Source: Cyclobacteriaceae bacterium | GTDB taxonomy: Bacteria > Bacteroidota > Bacteroidia > Cytophagales > Cyclobacteriaceae | Direction of reading: 5' to 3' | Length of the DNA: 64,000 nucleotides | NCBI GenBank assembly: GCA_028285685.1 | Contig: JANQOR010000036.1 | Coordinates: 36,664-100,663 of the forward strand | Shown here: piece by piece, positions 34,614 through 43,408 of the stretch | Layout of the letters: each line of letters starts with the position of its first letter | Position numbering within the stretch: position 1 is the stretch's first letter | The notes under the pieces: generated by a model | Databases searched by the model: none | What the model saw: only the letters and a program-made list of their open reading frames with translations | What the model was told of the DNA's origin: nothing | Made by a program: the position numbers and the translations under genes

Positions 34614-36344
34614 ATGGAATACGGATTCTTTGACATTCTTCGCCTACTTGGAGCACTCGGCTTTTTCATTTACGGAATGAAAATAATGAGTGAGGGGATT
34701 CAAAAGGCAGCAGGAAATAGCTTGAGAAAAATACTAAGTACGATGACCAAAAATCGCTACTTGGGGGTTGCTACCGGTTTCATCGTTACATGCCTTGTTC
34801 AATCTTCCTCTGCAAGTACGGTAATGGCGGTAAGCTTTGTGAATGCCGGCTTGCTCTCTCTTGTAGAGTCTGCAGGTATCATGCTTGGCGCTAATATTGG
34901 AACTACAATAACTGGCTGGTTAGTGGCTGTCCTTGGATTCAAAGTAAAGATTGCAGCCCTGGCCCTTCCCTTGTTGGCCTTTGGGGTTCCAATGCTATTT
35001 AATAAGAGAAATAAACTACAATATATTGGAGAGTTCATCATTGGTTTTGCGATTTTGTTCTGGGGATTGTCAGAGTTAAAAAATGCCGTTCCCGACATAA
35101 AAAGCAACCCCGAAATCCTAAACTTTCTGGGCGCTTATGCAGAGAGTGGTTTTTTAAGCAATCTTTTTTTTATACTGGCCGGAACAATCCTGACAATACT
35201 TGTACAATCATCAAGTGCTTCCATGGCACTTACCCAGACTTTATGCTTCAGCGGAATAATCCCTTTCGAAGTTGCAGCGGCAATGATACTTGGCGAGAAT
35301 ATTGGAACTACCATTACGGCGGAGCTTGCATCACTACCTGCCAATGTGCATGCAAAACGTTCGGCGAGAATTCACTCAATGTTCAATATCGTTGGGGTAA
35401 GTTGGGCGGTCCTTCTAATTTCATTCACACCAATCTTAGAAGGTGTTAGATTCATAGCCATGGAATGGTTAGGTAGTGCGGATCCTTACACTGCGGATGG
35501 TGCTCCAATGGGTCTAGCCATCTTTCATACCTCATTCAATTTCTTGAACGTAGCGATTATGATAGGATTTGTTCCGCTACTTGTAAAGCTTGCAACAAAA
35601 TCTGTAACCTCAAAAGGCGAAGTGGACGAGGAATATCGCTTAGAATACATTAGTACAGGCCTCATGAATACTGCCGAGCTGTCGATTGAGCAAGCTCAAA
35701 AGGAAACAGCCAGATTTGCTCAAATGACAGCAAAAATGTCGAAGCAGTTTAGAGAACTTCTCACTTCAGAAAAACCTAAGAAGCAGAAAAAATTACTGAA
35801 AAAAATTCGCGCGTACGAAGAAATAACAGATAGAATGGAGGTTGAAATTTCTGAATATCTCATGAGTGTATCGGCTAGCGGCACCTTGAGTGGTTCCAGT
35901 GCGGTGAAGGTCACAAGTCTTCTAAGTGTGGTCAACGATTTGGAGAGGGTTGGTGATATCTTTTTTCAAATGTCAAAAGATGTAGAACGAAACTACGAAA
36001 ACGAAAAGACCTTCAAGGATAAGCAAATTGACAACATCCTTCAAATGATGGATTTAGTTGATGAGGCAATGGCAATAATGACAGCCAATCTGGAATCTAC
36101 CAATTCTGATATCAGTTTAGAGCCTGCCATGAGAGTGGAATCTGAAATTAATGAATTCAGGAATCAATTACGAAAAGGACAATCAAAGGACATAGAAAAA
36201 GACAAATATGATCCTAAAAGGGATAGTTTGTACAAAGATATTTTCCACCTCTGTGAAAAACTTGGAGATCATATTATAAACGTATCAGAAGCAATCACAG
36301 GAGAGAAAGAAAGAGAGCTGAAGGAGGAGCTAGAAGAGGCATAA
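34614..36344 (+). CDS. Na/Pi cotransporter family protein with PhoU-like tail
   Basis: 576 residues. Two inverted-topology halves of the NptA/YjbB family, each with the signature VQSSSAS (followed by TVMAVSFVNAG in the first and MALTQTLCFSG in the second), and GANIGTTITGW / GENIGTTITAELAS. About eight to nine membrane helices, then from ~residue 345 a cytoplasmic PhoU-like helical domain. Imports or exports phosphate with sodium across the inner membrane. Divergent from an OprP-like porin, giving an outer plus inner membrane phosphate pair. Confidence 0.94.
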   Translation: MEYGFFDILRLLGALGFFIYGMKIMSEGIQKAAGNSLRKILSTMTKNRYLGVATGFIVTCLVQSSSASTVMAVSFVNAGLLSLVESAGIMLGANIGTTITGWLVAVLGFKVKIAALALPLLAFGVPMLFNKRNKLQYIGEFIIGFAILFWGLSELKNAVPDIKSNPEILNFLGAYAESGFLSNLFFILAGTILTILVQSSSASMALTQTLCFSGIIPFEVAAAMILGENIGTTITAELASLPANVHAKRSARIHSMFNIVGVSWAVLLISFTPILEGVRFIAMEWLGSADPYTADGAPMGLAIFHTSFNFLNVAIMIGFVPLLVKLATKSVTSKGEVDEEYRLEYISTGLMNTAELSIEQAQKETARFAQMTAKMSKQFRELLTSEKPKKQKKLLKKIRAYEEITDRMEVEISEYLMSVSASGTLSGSSAVKVTSLLSVVNDLERVGDIFFQMSKDVERNYENEKTFKDKQIDNILQMMDLVDEAMAIMTANLESTNSDISLEPAMRVESEINEFRNQLRKGQSKDIEKDKYDPKRDSLYKDIFHLCEKLGDHIINVSEAITGEKERELKEELEEA

Positions 36345-36373
36345 ATCCTCTTTCATGGCAATAGAACTGTCCT

Positions 36374-36388
36374 ACGTTTACAAAACGT
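36374..36388. promoter_or_regulatory. inverted repeat ACGTTT-ACA-AAACGT
   Basis: Perfect 6-bp arms with a 3-bp centre in the 79-bp gap between the Na/Pi gene and the holin-like gene, 31 bp before a TAnnTTTG element (TAGATTTG, 36419-36426). It may be a regulator site or a small hairpin; no T-run follows, so not a typical terminator. Confidence 0.3.
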
Positions 36389-36423
36389 GCAATTTCTGCT
36401 AAAGTGAGATCGGCAAGTTAGAT

Positions 36424-36801
36424 TTGCCTACAGTTAAAAGTGCATTTGTGGCATCATCGGTAGGCGATATTGTTGAAAAAATCACGGAATATATCCAGAT
36501 AAAGACGGAGCTGATTAAGCTCAAAGTCATTGGCTATGTTTCTAAAATAGTTGCCACCGTACTTGGCCTGGCTTTTATCAGTGTCATTGCATTTCTCTTT
36601 GTTTTCTTTTTGAGCCTCGGTCTTGGATCTTACATGAATAGTCTGCTAGAAAGTGAGTTTCTTGGACATCTTATTGTAGCAGGATTCTACCTTTTGCTGA
36701 TCATTATCATATTTTTATTGGTGAAAACCGGAAAAGTCAAAAGTTGGCTGGAAAACTTAATTTTAAAAATTGCTGAGCAAGAAGATGAGCAAGAAGATTA
36801 A
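36424..36801 (+). CDS. phage-holin-family (Holin_X-like) membrane protein
   Basis: Up to 125 residues: amphipathic N-terminal helix (VGDIVEKITEYIQIKTELIK), two transmembrane helices (IVATVLGLAFISVIAFLFVF and HLIVAGFYLLLIIIIFLLVK) and an acidic tail. This matches the Holin_X/YqjE-like family, common chromosomal membrane proteins that are not phage lysis genes. Start uncertain: TTG at 36424 overlaps a TAGATTTG promoter-like element, so the GTG at 36448 is also plausible. Overlaps the next gene by 17 bp. Confidence 0.8.
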   Translation: MPTVKSAFVASSVGDIVEKITEYIQIKTELIKLKVIGYVSKIVATVLGLAFISVIAFLFVFFLSLGLGSYMNSLLESEFLGHLIVAGFYLLLIIIIFLLVKTGKVKSWLENLILKIAEQEDEQED

Positions 36802-37135
36802 AGAAAGAACGAAGGAACTTGCCGATAAGGAAGCAACAATCAAAAAAAAGCTGCTTGGCAAAACTGGGGTTCTTCAGTCCAAAGCAAGTAAAATAGGTAA
36901 GACGGCACTCATTGGCGGACTTGTTACCCTTGTGATCTACGCGCTTTACAAAGCTTTTTTCCAGGGTGAAACCAAGTCCAAAAAAACTAAAACTTACGGA
37001 ACTTCTCCATCCGGGATTGTTGCTGAAAAAGTGACCACATTTCTCCTACCCTACTTGGGAAAAGTATTGGATAACTTTTTTGATCGCAGGTCAAAAGCTA
37101 AAGAAGCGGAGGGGGATCAGGAAGACGAGGCTTAG
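36785..37135 (+). CDS. small membrane protein partner of the holin-like gene
   Basis: 116 residues: a Lys-rich N-terminal helix (MSKKIKERTKELADKEATIK), one transmembrane helix (ALIGGLVTLVIYALYKAFF), a basic linker and a C-terminal helical part with an acidic end. No family recognised with confidence; pairing with Holin_X/YqjE-like proteins recalls YqjD/ElaB-type envelope-stress operons, which is inference. ATG 36785 is chosen; the frame from TTG 36770 adds five residues. Ends tail-to-tail with the AraC gene, stops sharing TTAG. Confidence 0.65.
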   Translation: MSKKIKERTKELADKEATIKKKLLGKTGVLQSKASKIGKTALIGGLVTLVIYALYKAFFQGETKSKKTKTYGTSPSGIVAEKVTTFLLPYLGKVLDNFFDRRSKAKEAEGDQEDEA

Positions 37136-38046
37136 ACGTTCATTAAGGATTCTCTGCGCCGCATCTTTCCCGCAGGAATTCCAAACATCATTTTAAATCT
37201 ACGGCAGAAATATGCGGTGTCTTTGTAGCCCACATCCTTTCCAATATCACGAATGCTTTTCTTAGAAGTTCTCAGCAAATTAACTGCTGCCTCCATCCGC
37301 TGATATTCAATGTAGTCTTGTGGGTTTATACCCGTGAGCATTTTAAAATATTGTCCAACATAATCCTCTGAAACATTGGCAACGTTTGCTAAAATCTTAT
37401 TGGAAAGATCATCCGCAAGATGCTCTTTTATAAAAGTAAATATGTCGATCAGCCTTGGATCACGGAAGTAGGTACTGTTCGTTGCAAGCTTTTCCACAAA
37501 AAGTCCATTATTCAAAATAAACCGGATCAACTCTATGGTCATGCTCTCAGTTAAAACCTTCACGATGCGATCTTTGCCAGGCATATTACCAATGTACTCG
37601 TCGTTTATCTGTCTTATCAATCCAGCTAGTTTGTAGCCTTCCTCGATCTTAAAAGGAGGAATGTCTAGCGAAGCGAAGAAATTGACTGAATCAAAAGCCT
37701 TTGCGTCAAAGGCAACATAGCTATAATGCTCATCTGTCGAAGCGGTATCCTCAAACGACTTCAGATATTGATCTTTGTTTGTCAAAAAATCATCCTTAGA
37801 GAGGCTTACAGCTTTCCCGGAACCATACGTCATGGAAACCGGTCTACCACCAGGGACGAAGATCACATCTCCTTCCTTTGCAACTTCCTTTTCCTTACCA
37901 AACCTGATTTCACCAGCTGTCACAAGAACTAAAAAGTTCTCAACCTCATAATTGTTCTCGATTGTGATCGGCTTTAAAATATTAATATTCTTAGCCTTGA
38001 TAAAACGAATCTCCAGTGACTCGATGATTTTGTTATAGTCTTCCAT
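37132..38046 (-). CDS. AraC family transcriptional regulator
   Basis: 304 residues. N-terminal cupin-like AraC_binding region (FLVLVTAGEIRFGKEKEVAK, GDVIFVPGGRPVSM), a helical middle, and a C-terminal double HTH of about 100 residues (KILANVANVSEDYVGQYFK, INPQDYIEYQRMEAAVNLL, SIRDIGKDVGYKDTAYFCRR). Likely binds a small effector and activates transcription. Stands between the holin-like pair and acyl-CoA dehydrogenase; no obvious target, though the latter, on the same strand and transcribed towards it, lies 115 bp upstream. Confidence 0.93.
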   Translation of the reverse strand: MEDYNKIIESLEIRFIKAKNINILKPITIENNYEVENFLVLVTAGEIRFGKEKEVAKEGDVIFVPGGRPVSMTYGSGKAVSLSKDDFLTNKDQYLKSFEDTASTDEHYSYVAFDAKAFDSVNFFASLDIPPFKIEEGYKLAGLIRQINDEYIGNMPGKDRIVKVLTESMTIELIRFILNNGLFVEKLATNSTYFRDPRLIDIFTFIKEHLADDLSNKILANVANVSEDYVGQYFKMLTGINPQDYIEYQRMEAAVNLLRTSKKSIRDIGKDVGYKDTAYFCRRFKMMFGIPAGKMRRRESLMNV

Positions 38047-38161
38047 ATATGATAAAAGCTGGTAATTCCATCAATAAATAGCCAATTAGTTGGACGAATC
38101 TAATACTATTCCTGAAAAAATCCTAATGGAAAACGTTGTAGAGCGTTGCCTACTTATGGGA

Positions 38162-39301
38162 TTATTTCAATAATCCTCTTGAAATTACTATACGTTGAAT
38201 CTCAGAGGTGCCTTCATATATCTGGGTGATCTTAGCATCTCTCATGAGACGTTCCACATGAAATTCCTTTACATATCCGTATCCTCCGTGAATCTGAACC
38301 GCCTCGACGGAATACCTCATCGCAACTTCAGAAGCAAATAATTTTGCCATCGCTCCCTCCTGCGAGAAATCTTCTCCTGCGTCCTTTTTTTGTGCTGCTT
38401 TGATGCAGAGTAATCTTGCCGCCTCAACTTGGGTGGCCATATCCGCAAGTTTGAATTGTATAGCTTGATGCTTGGCGATTTCAACACCGAACGCTTTTCT
38501 CTCTTGCGCATATTTAATTGATAGTTCCAAGGATCCAGAGGCAATGCCAAGTGCTTGTGATGCGATCCCAATCCGACCGCCATTGAGCGTGCTCATGGCA
38601 AACGTAAAGCCAAAACCATCTTCTCCTATTCGGTTTTCCTTTGGTACTTTGACATCTTGAAACATTAGTGAATGTGTATCACTGCCACGAATTCCCAATT
38701 TGTCTTCCTTTTTCCCAATTGTGAATCCATCCATCCCCTTCTCCACAATCAAAGCATTAATACCCTTGTGCTTCTTCTCGGGATTTGTCTGAGCCATCAC
38801 TATATAGGTGCTTGCAGAATTACCGTTGGTGATCCAATTTTTGGTGCCGTTGAGCAAATAATGATCACCCTTGTCCTCGGCTATAGTGCGCTGTGAGGTG
38901 GCATCAGATCCGGCCTCTGGCTCCGATAAGCAGAATGCACCAATCTTCTCACCTGATGCCAACGGAGTAAGAAATTCCTCCTTTTGCTCTTCATTACAAT
39001 ATTTCTCAAGCCCCCAACAAACCAAGGAATTGTTTACCGACATGCAAACAGACGTTGAGGCGTCAACTTTGGAGATTTCTTCCATTGCCAAAACATAAGA
39101 AACCGTATCCATTCCACTTCCACCATACTTTGGATCAACCATCATTCCCATGAACCCGAGTTCGCCAAGCATTTTGATTTGCTCAGCAGGAAATTGTTGC
39201 TTGTCATCTCTTTCAATAACTCCGGGCAAAAGTTCTTTTTGAGCAAAATCTCTTGCAGCATCTCTCACGGCTAATTGCTCTTCAGTAAAATTGAAATTCA
39301 T
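38162..39301 (-). CDS. acyl-CoA dehydrogenase (short-chain type)
   Basis: 379 residues, standard length. Signature AFCLSEPEAGSDATS, FAD/ETF-contact region YIVMAQTNPEKKHKGINALI, RKAFGVEIAKHQAIQFKLAD, and the catalytic glutamate in QIYEGTSEIQRIVISR. Closest to butyryl-/short-chain acyl-CoA dehydrogenases. First oxidative step of fatty-acid beta-oxidation, electrons passed to ETF. Single gene on the minus strand; a TATTTTTG element at 39345-39338 is a candidate promoter. The 258-bp gap to the next gene holds only promoter-like AT-rich sequence. Confidence 0.95.
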   Translation of the reverse strand: MNFNFTEEQLAVRDAARDFAQKELLPGVIERDDKQQFPAEQIKMLGELGFMGMMVDPKYGGSGMDTVSYVLAMEEISKVDASTSVCMSVNNSLVCWGLEKYCNEEQKEEFLTPLASGEKIGAFCLSEPEAGSDATSQRTIAEDKGDHYLLNGTKNWITNGNSASTYIVMAQTNPEKKHKGINALIVEKGMDGFTIGKKEDKLGIRGSDTHSLMFQDVKVPKENRIGEDGFGFTFAMSTLNGGRIGIASQALGIASGSLELSIKYAQERKAFGVEIAKHQAIQFKLADMATQVEAARLLCIKAAQKKDAGEDFSQEGAMAKLFASEVAMRYSVEAVQIHGGYGYVKEFHVERLMRDAKITQIYEGTSEIQRIVISRGLLK

Positions 39302-39337
39302 GATTCAGGTTTTCAGTATACGTGTATAAATGGGCTG

Positions 39338-39345
39338 CAAAAATA
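39338..39345 (-). promoter_or_regulatory. acyl-CoA dehydrogenase promoter -7 element
   Basis: TATTTTTG on the minus strand fits TAnnTTTG and lies 37 bp before the ATG of the acyl-CoA dehydrogenase. No clear -33 TTG. Confidence 0.4.
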
Positions 39346-39559
39346 GATTATTTGTTATGCATGCTTAATACTTTAAAAAGAAAGTTCCCTAATTGTTTTG
39401 AAAATAACAGATGCATTTATTCTGCTATTGGCACACCAGTTGCCCACAACTCCTTAATATTGCGGTCTGATAAAATATGTACAATATTTGATTGGAATCG
39501 TACAATCATAATGACGATTAAATCGTTCACTATTAACACAATAAATTTTTACACTTTTT

Positions 39560-40507
39560 ATGAAAAACGTTCGACAAAAATTATTTTCAATTTTGGCTAT
39601 CGCCACTGTGGTCTTCGTGACCAGTTGTGGCGAGGATGACTCTGTTACTGCGGAGATACCAAGTGTTACTGTTACTGCGACTCTGGGTGATGAAACCACT
39701 TCATTGTCAAGTGGAGGTGAGATAACTGCAGGAGAATCCGTCATCTTTACAGTAAATGGCACAGCTCCTGGTGGATTCAATACACTATTTGTATCAGGTT
39801 CCGGAAGTATTACTATAAACCGGAACGACTTAAATCTCGAGGCCGGTGCTACTGAAACAGGTCCGATCGTGTTAGACCCAATTCCTACAACTGCCGCGAA
39901 TGCAGGCTCTTCAGCATTGTACAATTTTGTGGTTGTTGATGAACTGGATCAGCAAAGTGACACACTGAAGTTTTCATTCAGTATCGTTTCGCCAGACGTT
40001 GAAACCTACGAGATGGTTCTTTTAGGTGCTCAGGGCAACACGAATGAGGGCTTCTACAATGCAAAGGAAAATATCAGGTACACGTATGCGGATGCACGAG
40101 ATGCTTCAACAGTCACAAGTTCACCCGTTGATCTTGCATACTATTGGGGAGCAACAAACAACAGTACAATTGCAGCTTTAGATGATACTGGATTGGACAA
40201 TGTTTACACAGCAGTCAATCTTCCAATCAGCAACATTTTTGGAACCAGAAATGCGACAAGATTTGTAAGTTCAAATCTTACAGCCACTGAGTTTGATGGT
40301 GTTGCGAACAATGCTCAATTAGAGTCTGCAGCTGTCTTTGAGCTAGGTGGTGAATCAAGTGCAACTGGACTAAGTGCCGATGATGTTTTAGCCTTCGAAT
40401 TTGCCGAGGCTCGTGGTGGAGGATTTGGTTTAATCAAAATTGTGAGTGTGGATGACACCAATGGAAATGGAACCATTACCATTGAAGTCAAAGTTGCGGG
40501 TGAATAA
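39560..40507 (+). CDS. hypothetical secreted lipoprotein
   Basis: 315 residues: signal with lipobox (LAIATVVFVTSC), acidic GEDDS linker, then a beta-rich Thr/Ser/Gly body with Ig-like composition (TVTATLGDETTSLSSGGEIT, SGSGSITINRNDL) and a C-terminal half with YADARDASTVTSSPVDLAYY. Not assigned to a family. Presumably a lipidated cell-surface or outer-membrane protein. Isolated gene ended by a strong two-way terminator. Confidence 0.75.
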   Translation: MKNVRQKLFSILAIATVVFVTSCGEDDSVTAEIPSVTVTATLGDETTSLSSGGEITAGESVIFTVNGTAPGGFNTLFVSGSGSITINRNDLNLEAGATETGPIVLDPIPTTAANAGSSALYNFVVVDELDQQSDTLKFSFSIVSPDVETYEMVLLGAQGNTNEGFYNAKENIRYTYADARDASTVTSSPVDLAYYWGATNNSTIAALDDTGLDNVYTAVNLPISNIFGTRNATRFVSSNLTATEFDGVANNAQLESAAVFELGGESSATGLSADDVLAFEFAEARGGGFGLIKIVSVDDTNGNGTITIEVKVAGE

Positions 40508-40525
40508 TTGAAAGTAACTCAAACT

Positions 40526-40560
40526 AAAAAGGCCGGAAGATTAAATCTTCCGGCCTTTTC
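40526..40560. terminator. bidirectional intrinsic terminator
   Basis: AAAAAGGCCGGAAGATT and its complement AATCTTCCGGCCTTTT make a 12-bp GC-rich stem flanked by A and T runs, so it can end both the lipoprotein gene (+) and the Zn peptidase gene (-), which converge here. Confidence 0.92.
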
Positions 40561-40585
40561 TATTTTCTACTTTCTACTTTTAAAA

Positions 40586-41278
40586 TCAGTCTCTACTACC
40601 TAAGAACAACATTACGTAATAGAGCAAAGTTGCCAAAGCACCCAAAGCAGCTATTAGGTAAGTTGACGCAGCAGCATTCAGTGCATCTTTAGCCATAGCA
40701 TGTTCTTCAGGGTTTACAACATTACGATCTGAAATCCATGCTAATGCTCGCTTACTCGCATCATACTCAACCGGTAGCGTTACAAAAGCAAAGAGTGTAA
40801 ATACCGTATAACAGGCAATGATGATCAGCAAGGCTGTGCTCATCGGTAGCATTCCCTGTAAAAAGAATGCTCCAAAAATCATAGCCATGAAAATGATATT
40901 CATAATTCTTGCGCTAACATTCTGAATAGGAACCATTGCCGTTCTGAACTCCAACATGCTATACGCTGTAGCATGCTGAACAGCATGACCACATTCGTGG
41001 GCAGCCACCGCAGCGGCAGCAGCTGATCGTCCGTTATATACCTCTTGACTTAGATTCACTGTCTTATTTGCCGGATTGTAATGATCCGTGAGTTGTCCAC
41101 CCACCGAAGTTACGCTCACATCGTAAATTCCATTGTCTCTAAGCATGAGTTCTGCAATTTCTCTGCCCGAAAGCCCTGAACCCAACTGTACTTGCGAGTA
41201 CTTCCTAAACTTACCTTTTAGTCTGGAACTAACAGCCCAGCTCAAAATCATGAATGTGATAATTATTACAAAAAGCAT
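40586..41278 (-). CDS. zinc metallopeptidase, YugP-like membrane protein
   Basis: 230 residues. N-terminal membrane helix (LFVIIITFMILSWAVSS), the metal motif AAHECGHAVQHATAYSMLEF (HExxH variant HECGH), and two to three C-terminal helices (IIFMAMIFGAFFLQGMLPMS, LLIIIACYTVFTLFAFVTL). Fits the putative neutral zinc metallopeptidase family (YugP). Substrate unknown; membrane protein turnover is possible. Ends at the bidirectional terminator. Confidence 0.93.
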   Translation of the reverse strand: MLFVIIITFMILSWAVSSRLKGKFRKYSQVQLGSGLSGREIAELMLRDNGIYDVSVTSVGGQLTDHYNPANKTVNLSQEVYNGRSAAAAAVAAHECGHAVQHATAYSMLEFRTAMVPIQNVSARIMNIIFMAMIFGAFFLQGMLPMSTALLIIIACYTVFTLFAFVTLPVEYDASKRALAWISDRNVVNPEEHAMAKDALNAAASTYLIAALGALATLLYYVMLFLGSRD

Positions 41279-41419
41279 TGTCTTTATTTTTTAAGTCTCT
41301 AATATTTCGTCTTTGTACTATTTCCGATTACGATGCGAAACGTCTTGATGTTACTCCTACCAAAAACATTTCGGTTTTGACCATCAGGATCAAAATTCCT
41401 ACCAATCTACATTATAAGT

Positions 41420-42409
41420 TCATTTTCTGCCATTTTGTCTGCTGCTCTTTCTTCGAACCAAGAATGAAATTATAACTGCAATAGTCCCAAAAAAAGCGAT
41501 AGCGACAAGTTGAGAAGAATGCAATAGAGTGGCTAAAAATACTCCCGTATTTTGATCTATGGAGTATAATAGCAGCATTCCAGCAATCATTCCGTGATAG
41601 GTGCCAAATCCACTTTGAACGGGTAGCGAAAGTGCTATTCCCCCTGTAATCAGTAGCATTAGCCCAGCACCGAATCCTAGATGTGCAGTCTCCGGCAATG
41701 AGAATATAATGATGTACGACATCAAGTAGTAAATCACCCAGATAATAGCAGTGGAAACCAAAAAGGCAAGTGGGTTCTTAATGTCCTTCAATGAGAGGAA
41801 TCCATTTACAAAACCCTGTATAACCTTCGACATCTTACCCTGGAGTTTGCTTTGATTCTTGATCAAAAAAAAGATTCCCACCAAACCTAAAATCCCGATA
41901 GTCAAAACCAGATATAAAACCCACATCGGCAACTCGAGGTATGCATAGGCGGCTGTTAGAAATCGGACAAGCCGTTCGTACTCGATAAACAAACTCAGTC
42001 CCACTAGAATGAAAAGTGAAAGAACATCAATCAGTCTTTCAACAACAACTGTTCCGAGGGCAGATGGAATAGGGACATTGTCATTCCGGTTTAATACACC
42101 ACAACGAGTGATTTCACCTAGTCTGGGAAGTGCCAAATTAGCTAGATATCCAATCAGAATAGCTAGTGTTGTTCTGGAAGTTTTGAGATCATGACCTAAA
42201 GGTTTCAGTAAAATGTTCCACCGGTAAGCTCGTGCTACATAAGCCACGATTGAAAGTACTATTGAAGCTACCACCCACGAGTAGTCGACTTCCTGTGCCT
42301 TCTGCCAGAAATCTCTCCATTCAATATTTCTAAAAACGAGAACCAGTAGAAGGGTAGCAACACCAATGCTAACAAGTACTTTTAAGGAAGTCGAGATGTT
42401 TTTCTTCAT
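41420..42409 (-). CDS. flippase-like (LPG synthase TM region/UPF0104) membrane protein
   Basis: 329 residues with about eight membrane helices, e.g. VLVSIGVATLLLVLVFRNIE, WVVASIVLSIVAYVARAYRW, TLAILIGYLANLALPRLGEI, and FGAGLMLLITGGIALSLPVQ. The RAYRWNILLKPLG and PRLGEITRCG segments are typical of the family that includes the flippase half of MprF and archaeal glycolipid flippases. Only the membrane part is present. Likely lipid or lipid-linked sugar translocation. Follows panC on the same strand by 23 bp. Confidence 0.9.
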   Translation of the reverse strand: MKKNISTSLKVLVSIGVATLLLVLVFRNIEWRDFWQKAQEVDYSWVVASIVLSIVAYVARAYRWNILLKPLGHDLKTSRTTLAILIGYLANLALPRLGEITRCGVLNRNDNVPIPSALGTVVVERLIDVLSLFILVGLSLFIEYERLVRFLTAAYAYLELPMWVLYLVLTIGILGLVGIFFLIKNQSKLQGKMSKVIQGFVNGFLSLKDIKNPLAFLVSTAIIWVIYYLMSYIIIFSLPETAHLGFGAGLMLLITGGIALSLPVQSGFGTYHGMIAGMLLLYSIDQNTGVFLATLLHSSQLVAIAFFGTIAVIISFLVRRKSSRQNGRK

Positions 42410-42432
42410 GAAAGGATTGATGCCAAATCAAG

Positions 42433-43287
42433 CTAGGATCGATCGGGCGCAAATATAAGATTATCAATAAGTCTTACGCCTTCCACGTAGCCTGCAAAAC
42501 AAACTGCAACCTCATCGTGGTGAACCGTCTGAGCGGAGGTAAAAGTAACAGGATCAAGGATTTCAACGTATTCTACCTCCAGCCCATGAATATCGGAGTA
42601 GAATGAAACCAGGTCGGCTTTTACGTCCTTAGGATTTCTCTTCTTTTTCAATTCACCCTCCGCGAAAAGAAGGCCCTTATATATCTCCGATCCAATATCT
42701 AAACCCTCATTACTAAGTCTCCTGTTTCTTGAAGACATCGCCAGACCTGAGCGCTCCCTGATCGTCTCAACCCCAACAATCTCAACAGGCATGCTCAAGT
42801 CTTCCACCATTCTCCGTATGATTGCATATTGTTGAAGATCTTTTAGTCCAAAGTAGGCTCTATCCGGTTGCACAAGGTTCAAAAGCTTGTTTACAACAAT
42901 GCCTACACCAGCAAAATGTCCTGGTCTATGTTTCCCCTCCAATGTCGTCTCTAGTTCACCAAAGGAAATTCCCACGACAGGTTTCAGTGTATAAAATTTC
43001 TCCTTTGTGGGTTCGAAAAGAATATCAACTTCAAGTGACTGGAGCATCGCCTTGTCTTCCTCAATGCTACTGGGGTAGTTAATCAAGTCCTCATGACTGT
43101 TGAACTGAAGAGGGTTTACAAAAATGCTGACAACAGTTATGTCGTTGTCTTCTAGACTCTTCTTGATTAGCGCTAGATGACCTTCATGAAGTGCACCCAT
43201 AGTTGGGACAAGACCGATGCTTTGGCCGTCCATTCTGAAGTTTCTGGCTGTGATAAAAATTTCGTCGGGAGCACTTATCGCCCTCAT
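42433..43287 (-). CDS. panC: pantothenate synthetase
   Basis: 284 residues. HIGH-like nucleotide motif VPTMGALHEGHLALIKKS, FVNPLQFN, PGHFAGVGIVVNKLLNLVQP, AYFGLKDLQQYAII and MSSRNRRLS (KMSKS analogue). Condenses pantoate and beta-alanine with ATP for coenzyme A. Divergent from the starch-synthase-like gene (121-bp gap), an order I know from other Bacteroidota; panD is not in the window. Confidence 0.97.
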   Translation of the reverse strand: MRAISAPDEIFITARNFRMDGQSIGLVPTMGALHEGHLALIKKSLEDNDITVVSIFVNPLQFNSHEDLINYPSSIEEDKAMLQSLEVDILFEPTKEKFYTLKPVVGISFGELETTLEGKHRPGHFAGVGIVVNKLLNLVQPDRAYFGLKDLQQYAIIRRMVEDLSMPVEIVGVETIRERSGLAMSSRNRRLSNEGLDIGSEIYKGLLFAEGELKKKRNPKDVKADLVSFYSDIHGLEVEYVEILDPVTFTSAQTVHHDEVAVCFAGYVEGVRLIDNLIFAPDRS

Positions 43288-43325
43288 AAAAAGCGTCAGT
43301 TATAATTCTTAACTTATTGAATACG

Positions 43326-43356
43326 TTGATATTGAACCAAAATTATCGTACTTTTG
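43326..43356 (+). promoter_or_regulatory. complete Bacteroidota promoter before the starch-synthase-like gene
   Basis: TTG (43326-43328), 20-bp spacer, TACTTTTG (43349-43356): both halves of the TTG-N19/20-TAnnTTTG promoter with consensus spacing. The ATG is 52 bp downstream. This is the best promoter match I saw in the window. Confidence 0.7.
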
Positions 43357-43408
43357 TCCTCATTTTTCAAATCCCCGGAGGAATAATTTTTTAACTCTTA
43401 GAATTTTT

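Noticed and set aside
36424-37135. Holin-like protein considered as evidence of a prophage
   Set aside because: The Holin_X/YqjE type is a common chromosomal membrane protein, and no phage genes surround it.
39454-39924. 156-codon minus-strand frame opposite the lipoprotein at 39560
   Set aside because: Overlaps a gene with a clear lipoprotein signal, and has a composition typical of an antisense frame.
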